Assembly (NCBI GenBank): GCA_016705065.1 | Contig: JADIYY010000001.1 | Location: 682,001-746,000, forward strand | Length of the DNA: 64,000 nt | Reading direction: 5' to 3' | From: Candidatus Aalborgiella aggregata | Lineage (GTDB): Bacteria > Pseudomonadota > Gammaproteobacteria > Burkholderiales > Burkholderiaceae_C | In this document: one piece after another, positions 60,195 to 64,000 of the stretch | Layout: each line of letters begins with the position of its first letter | How positions within the stretch are numbered: the stretch's first letter is position 1 | Notes under the pieces: model-generated | Database searches by the model: none | What the model was told of the DNA's origin: nothing | Seen by the model: only the letters and a program-made list of their open reading frames with translations | Position numbers and translations under genes: made by a program

Positions 60195-60584
60195 TTAGCG
60201 CCCTGCTTGCAGCATGGCTGCCATTTTTTCGTGGATGAGGTTGACGGCTTTGAGGGGGCGGAGCATGACTTTGAATTCTGTTACTTGGCCGGCTTCGTTC
60301 CATTTGATCATGTCTACGCCGTTGATGCGGATGCCGTCTAGCTCGAGTTCAAATTCCAAAACGGCATCGTGTGCGCTTTTGACTTCGCGCACGTAGTGAA
60401 AGCTGTCGTTGCCAAATACATGCATGGCGGCTGCCAAGTATTTCTGGGTGATGGCTTTGCCGACTTGCGGTGTGTGTACCACGGGTGAATGGAAGACGAC
60501 ATCATCGGCCAGCCACGCGTCAAGTCCCTTGACATCGCGTGCTTGCATCAGTTTGTGCCACGTGGCGATTGGGTCAGCCATCAT
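60195..60584 (-). CDS. NTF2/SnoaL-like protein
   Basis: A protein of about 129 residues with the SnoaL/NTF2 fold (WHKLMQARDVKGLDAWLADD, VVFHSPVVHTPQVGK, FKVMLRPLKAV). Such proteins are small cone-shaped binding or isomerase folds with varied roles. Start ATG 60584 (or 60581), directly after the nitronate monooxygenase gene; upstream in-frame starts would lie inside that gene. The two are likely cotranscribed. Function unknown. Confidence 0.7.
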   Translation of the reverse strand: MMADPIATWHKLMQARDVKGLDAWLADDVVFHSPVVHTPQVGKAITQKYLAAAMHVFGNDSFHYVREVKSAHDAVLEFELELDGIRINGVDMIKWNEAGQVTEFKVMLRPLKAVNLIHEKMAAMLQAGR

Positions 60585-60586
60585 GT

Positions 60587-61555
60587 TTAATTTGAGCAGA
60601 GTTTGGTTTTGGCTTCCAAATATTCGCGTTTGAGCTGCGCCACAAAATCGGCTGTGCTTTGCACTTTGTCGATGGCGCCAATACCTTGGCCGCAACCCCA
60701 AATGTCTTTCCAGGCTTTGGATTTATCGCCGCCAAAGTTCATGGCACTTGGGTCGCTGACGGGCAAGTTGGCTGGGTCCATTCCGGCGTTTCGGATACTG
60801 GGTGCTAAGTAGTTACCATGCACGCCGGTGAACAGGTTGCTGTAAACGATGTCGTCTGAGTTGCAGTCCACAATGGCTTGTTTGTAAGCGTCTGCGGCGC
60901 GAGCTTCTTCGGTGGCGATGAAGGCGGAGCCGATGTAGGCAAAGTCTGCGCCCATGGCTTGTGCGGCCAACACCGCACCGCCGGTGGCGATAGAGCCGCT
61001 CAATGCCAGCGGGCCTTTGAACCATTGGCGAATTTCTTGAATCAAGGCAAATGGGCTTTTCACGCCTGCATGGCCGCCTGCACCGGCTGCCACAGCGATG
61101 AGGCCGTCTGCGCCCTTCTCTATCGCTTTGTGTGCGTGTTTGTTGTTGATGATGTCGTGCAGCACCACGCCACCGTAGCTGTGCGCTGCCATGTTGATTT
61201 CTTCCACAGCGCCTAGGCTTGTGATGATGATTGGCACTTTGTATTTGACGCACATTGCCATGTCGTGCTGCAAACGGTCGTTGGACTTGTGCACAATTTG
61301 GTTAATGGCAAAGGGGGCAGCTGGTTTGTCGGGATTAGCGGCGTTGTATGCTGCCAAGGTTTCGGTGATTTCTTTCAGCCACTCTTCCAGTTGTTCCGCA
61401 GGACGCGCATTCAAAGCGGGCATAGAACCCACCACGCCGGCGATACATTGCGCGATGACCAGTTTGGGGTTGCTGATGATGAACAGCGGAGAGCCAATGA
61501 TGGGCAAAGGCAAATGGGCTAAAGCGCCTGGCAAGTGTGACTTTGATGCTGACAT
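60587..61555 (-). CDS. Nitronate monooxygenase / 2-nitropropane dioxygenase family
   Basis: A 322-residue FMN-dependent TIM-barrel enzyme. PIIGSPLFIISNPKLVIAQC, GLIAVAAGAGGHAG, LSGSIATGGAVLAAQAMGAD and YIGSAFIATEEA show the FMN-binding Gly-rich and phosphate loops. Members oxidise nitronates, though many act on other substrates; in Burkholderiales this type often lies beside acyl-CoA dehydrogenase genes, as here. It precedes the NTF2-like gene. Confidence 0.85.
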   Translation of the reverse strand: MSASKSHLPGALAHLPLPIIGSPLFIISNPKLVIAQCIAGVVGSMPALNARPAEQLEEWLKEITETLAAYNAANPDKPAAPFAINQIVHKSNDRLQHDMAMCVKYKVPIIITSLGAVEEINMAAHSYGGVVLHDIINNKHAHKAIEKGADGLIAVAAGAGGHAGVKSPFALIQEIRQWFKGPLALSGSIATGGAVLAAQAMGADFAYIGSAFIATEEARAADAYKQAIVDCNSDDIVYSNLFTGVHGNYLAPSIRNAGMDPANLPVSDPSAMNFGGDKSKAWKDIWGCGQGIGAIDKVQSTADFVAQLKREYLEAKTKLCSN

Positions 61556-61565
61556 GACTTCTCCT

Positions 61566-61627
61566 ATGTATAAAAACGAGCTGTATCCGGCGTATTTATT
61601 GCCTATTGTGCTATATATTTAATAGCA
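61566..61627 (+). repeat. Dispersed repeat copy 12
   Basis: ATGTATAAAAACGAGCTGTA, then TCCGGCGTATTTATTGCCTA, then TTGTGCTATATATTTAATAG and CA. It fills the gap between nitronate monooxygenase and acyl-CoA dehydrogenase, abutting the latter's stop codon. Confidence 0.8.
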
Positions 61628-61628
61628 A

Positions 61629-63422
61629 TTAAAATGAAGACAAAGGCAATGCTGTCACAGATGCTCCGCCTGCAACAATGCTTTGACCAATGTTGGGGGC
61701 TTTGCTCAAAATGTGTTCGGCGTAAAACTGAGCGGTGATGATTTTGGCTTGCATGAATTCAGCATCGTCACTGCCAGCTTTCAATTGCGCCTCGGCCACC
61801 AACAAGCTGCGTCCCAGTTGCCAACCTGCAATCAAATTGCCTGCCAGCATGACATAGGGCACGCTGCCTGCAAAGACGTCATTGGGTTTGCTTTTGATGT
61901 TGGCGACCACAAAGTCCACCACGTTTAAGAATGCTGCACGGCCTGCAGACAAATGTTTGGCAACTGCCAAAGCTGCTGCACTTCCGCTTTGGGTCAGTTC
62001 AGCTTCTGTTTTGGCGATCTCTGCGGCAATGGCTTTGGCTGTTTGGCCACCGTCACGAGCGGTTTTGCGACCGACCAAATCGTTGGCTTGAATGGCTGTG
62101 GTGCCTTCGTATATGGTCAAAATACGTGCATCGCGGTAGTACTGCGCTGCGCCGGTTTCTTCAATGAAGCCCATGCCGCCATGAATTTGCACGCCAAGGC
62201 TGGTGATTTCTAAACTTTGCTCGGTGCTATAGCCTTTGACCAGCGGCACCATGAAATCGTAATACGCCGCATTTTGTTTGCGAGCCTCAGGCTCAGGGTG
62301 ATGATGCGCGGCATCGTAGGCTGCGGCTGAAGTAAGGGCCAAAGCGCGGCAGCCTTCTGTGCTGGCACGCATGGTCATCAGCATGCGTTTGATATCTGGG
62401 TGGTGAATGATGGGGGCGCTGGCGGCAATCGAACCATCGACTGGGCGGCTTTGCACGCGGTCTTTGGCAAACTGCACCGCTTTTTGGTAGGCGCGTTCAG
62501 CAATTGAAATGCCCTGTACGCCCACGCCAAAACGGGCAGCGTTCATCATGATGAACATGTATTCCAAGCCACGGTTTTCTTCACCTACCAAGTAGCCCAC
62601 AGCACCGCCATGGTCACCGTACTGCAAGACGGAAGTTGGGCTGGCAGAAATTCCAAGCTTGTGTTCGATACTGACGCTGTATACATCGTTGCGCGCACCC
62701 AGAGAACCGTCTTTGTTCACCAAGAATTTAGGCACCACAAACAAGCTGATGCCTTTCACGCCTTCAGGTGCGCCTGGCACACGCGCCAGCACCAAGTGGA
62801 TGATGTTGTCCACCATGTCATGCTCACCCCATGTGATGAAGATTTTGGTGCCAAACACTTTGTAAGTGCCGTCGGCTTGCGGCTCAGCGCGGCTGCGAAC
62901 CAAGGCTAAATCAGAGCCGGCTTGGGGTTCGGTCAAATTCATGGTGCCGGTCCAAGTGCCGTTCACCAATTTTTCCAAATAGATGTCTTTCATTTCAGGC
63001 GAACCTGCAATGATCAAAGCTTCAATCACACCGTCGGTCAACATCGGGCACAGCGCAAAACTCATGTTGGCGCTGTGCAGCATTTCTGTGCAGGCCGTGC
63101 CAATGGTTTTGGGCAGACCTTGGCCACCTACATCCACAGGGTGTTGCAGACCTTGCCAACCACCTGCCGTGAACTGTGCAAATGCTTCTTTGAAGCCTGG
63201 CGAACTGCTGACGTGGCCGTCTTTGAATTTGGGGTGGTTCAAATCACCCACGCGGTTCAATGGTGCCATCACGCCTTCATTGAATTTGGCACATTCTTCC
63301 AGCACCGCTTGCGCCGTGTCCAGTCCCGCATCTTCAAAACCTGGCAGCTTGGCAACTTGATCGATGTTGGCCAAATATTGCATGTCAAATAGCATGTCTT
63401 TGACGGGGGCGCGGTAACTCAT
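61629..63422 (-). CDS. Acyl-CoA dehydrogenase
   Basis: A 597-residue protein of the longer acyl-CoA dehydrogenase type with an N-terminal extension and a C-terminal domain. FAD and substrate motifs are GTMNLTEPQAGSDLALVRSRA, TKIFITWGEHDM and the C-terminal QIHGGMGFIEETGAAQYYRDARI. It introduces the alpha-beta double bond of acyl-CoA and passes electrons to ETF. etfA lies 70 bp upstream on the same strand, so they probably form one operon. Confidence 0.92.
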   Translation of the reverse strand: MSYRAPVKDMLFDMQYLANIDQVAKLPGFEDAGLDTAQAVLEECAKFNEGVMAPLNRVGDLNHPKFKDGHVSSSPGFKEAFAQFTAGGWQGLQHPVDVGGQGLPKTIGTACTEMLHSANMSFALCPMLTDGVIEALIIAGSPEMKDIYLEKLVNGTWTGTMNLTEPQAGSDLALVRSRAEPQADGTYKVFGTKIFITWGEHDMVDNIIHLVLARVPGAPEGVKGISLFVVPKFLVNKDGSLGARNDVYSVSIEHKLGISASPTSVLQYGDHGGAVGYLVGEENRGLEYMFIMMNAARFGVGVQGISIAERAYQKAVQFAKDRVQSRPVDGSIAASAPIIHHPDIKRMLMTMRASTEGCRALALTSAAAYDAAHHHPEPEARKQNAAYYDFMVPLVKGYSTEQSLEITSLGVQIHGGMGFIEETGAAQYYRDARILTIYEGTTAIQANDLVGRKTARDGGQTAKAIAAEIAKTEAELTQSGSAAALAVAKHLSAGRAAFLNVVDFVVANIKSKPNDVFAGSVPYVMLAGNLIAGWQLGRSLLVAEAQLKAGSDDAEFMQAKIITAQFYAEHILSKAPNIGQSIVAGGASVTALPLSSF

Positions 63423-63492
63423 GATGGTGTCCTTGAACTAAACGATGGAAGCGGATTTAGAAAAATAACTAGGGTGTGTCTAAGGTGAGAAT

Positions 63493-64000
63493 TTACAGCG
63501 CAGCTACCAATTCAGGCACTGCCGTGAACAAATCAGCCTCTAAACCGTAATCAGCCACGCTGAAAATAGGTGCTTCGGGGTCTTTGTTGATGGCTACGAT
63601 GACTTTGCTGTCTTTCATACCTGCCAAGTGCTGTATCGCACCACTGATACCTGCTGCAATGTACAACTGCGGTGCAACAATTTTGCCAGTTTGACCCACT
63701 TGCCAATCGTTCGGTGCGTAACCCGCATCGACAGCGGCACGTGATGCGCCCAAAGCCGCACCGAGTTTGTCAGCCAATGGTGTCATCACCTCGTTGAATT
63801 TTTCAGCACTGCCCAATGCGCGGCCACCGCTGACAATGATTTTGGCTGCAGTGAGTTCAGGTCTGTCGTTCTTGGCAATTTCGCTGCTGACAAAAGTTGC
63901 GGTATTTGCAACAGGGCTGAATGCTACGGTTTCAATAGCAACTGCGGCAGCATTTGTGCCAGCTGGATCGAAACCTGTGGTACGAACGGTGATGACCTTG
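63493..64000 (-). CDS. etfA: Electron transfer flavoprotein alpha subunit (partial)
   Basis: The C-terminal portion of EtfA runs off the right edge; the frame is open to base 64000. Residues include VSGGRALGSAEKF, ASRAAVDAGYAPNDWQVGQTGK and GISGAIQHLAGMKDSKVIVAIN, which form the FAD-binding domain II. EtfA/EtfB carries electrons from acyl-CoA dehydrogenases to the quinone pool. The start and etfB are outside the window. Confidence 0.92.
   Translation of the reverse strand, partial: KVITVRTTGFDPAGTNAAAVAIETVAFSPVANTATFVSSEIAKNDRPELTAAKIIVSGGRALGSAEKFNEVMTPLADKLGAALGASRAAVDAGYAPNDWQVGQTGKIVAPQLYIAAGISGAIQHLAGMKDSKVIVAINKDPEAPIFSVADYGLEADLFTAVPELVAAL

Noticed and set aside
5280..61627. CRISPR array made of the recurring repeat
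   Set aside because: Copies are kilobases apart, imperfect, and without regular spacers or cas genes.

Overview
The window is a piece of the chromosome of a betaproteobacterium of the order Burkholderiales, most like the Comamonadaceae. The evidence is family content: Bug-family solute receptor, EarP-type EF-P modification, NarX-like kinase beside nadE, and a cbb regulon of proteobacterial type. The base composition by eye is far less GC-rich than usual for that family. No rRNA, tRNA, CRISPR array or intact transposase was seen.

Layout. 1-23,000 is mostly housekeeping: rmuC, an MFS carrier, a LOG nucleosidase, efp with its rhamnosyltransferase earP, uvrC, pgsA, an EnvZ/OmpR pair, a SIMPL protein, a GT-C membrane enzyme, rpmE2, a second two-component pair, nadE and glnB. 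23,000-35,700 is a two-operon island for C3 organosulfonates. A plus-strand operon behind a LacI-type operator encodes a TauABC-like importer and HpsN/HpsO/HpsP-like dehydrogenases. A converging minus-strand operon behind a 26-bp perfect palindrome encodes SuyA, SuyB, a ComC-like dehydrogenase and a SerC-like aminotransferase with an altered substrate pocket. Together they would take 2,3-dihydroxypropane-1-sulfonate, and probably cysteate, through (R)-sulfolactate to pyruvate and sulfite. No sulfite oxidase or sulfite exporter lies in the window.

35,900-39,600 holds an hsp20 gene and what looks like the chromosomal dif site (38,106-38,133) with a 1.6-kb element integrated at it. The element has a three-gene operon with ATGA overlaps, led by a protein resembling the Xer recombination activation factor (XafT, VC1465 family) of the satellite phage TLCphi, and a hairpin-rich non-coding arm. 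A LexA-controlled Y-family polymerase follows. The window therefore probably contains the replication terminus.

39,700-55,600 is a complete Calvin-Benson-Bassham regulon. cbbR and form II RuBisCO cbbM with cbbQ-cbbO read to the right. cbbY (frameshifted), rpe, fbp, prk, tkt, gph, gap, pgk and fba read to the left. 55,600-60,200 is accessory: a VapBC-type toxin-antitoxin pair, a broken type IIG restriction-modification gene and several repeats. The window ends with nitronate monooxygenase, an acyl-CoA dehydrogenase and a partial etfA.

A dispersed repeat of about 50-65 bp runs through the whole window. I count twelve copies, all in the same orientation, three of them inside open reading frames (earP, the FemAB-like gene and nadE), where they are translated without stops.
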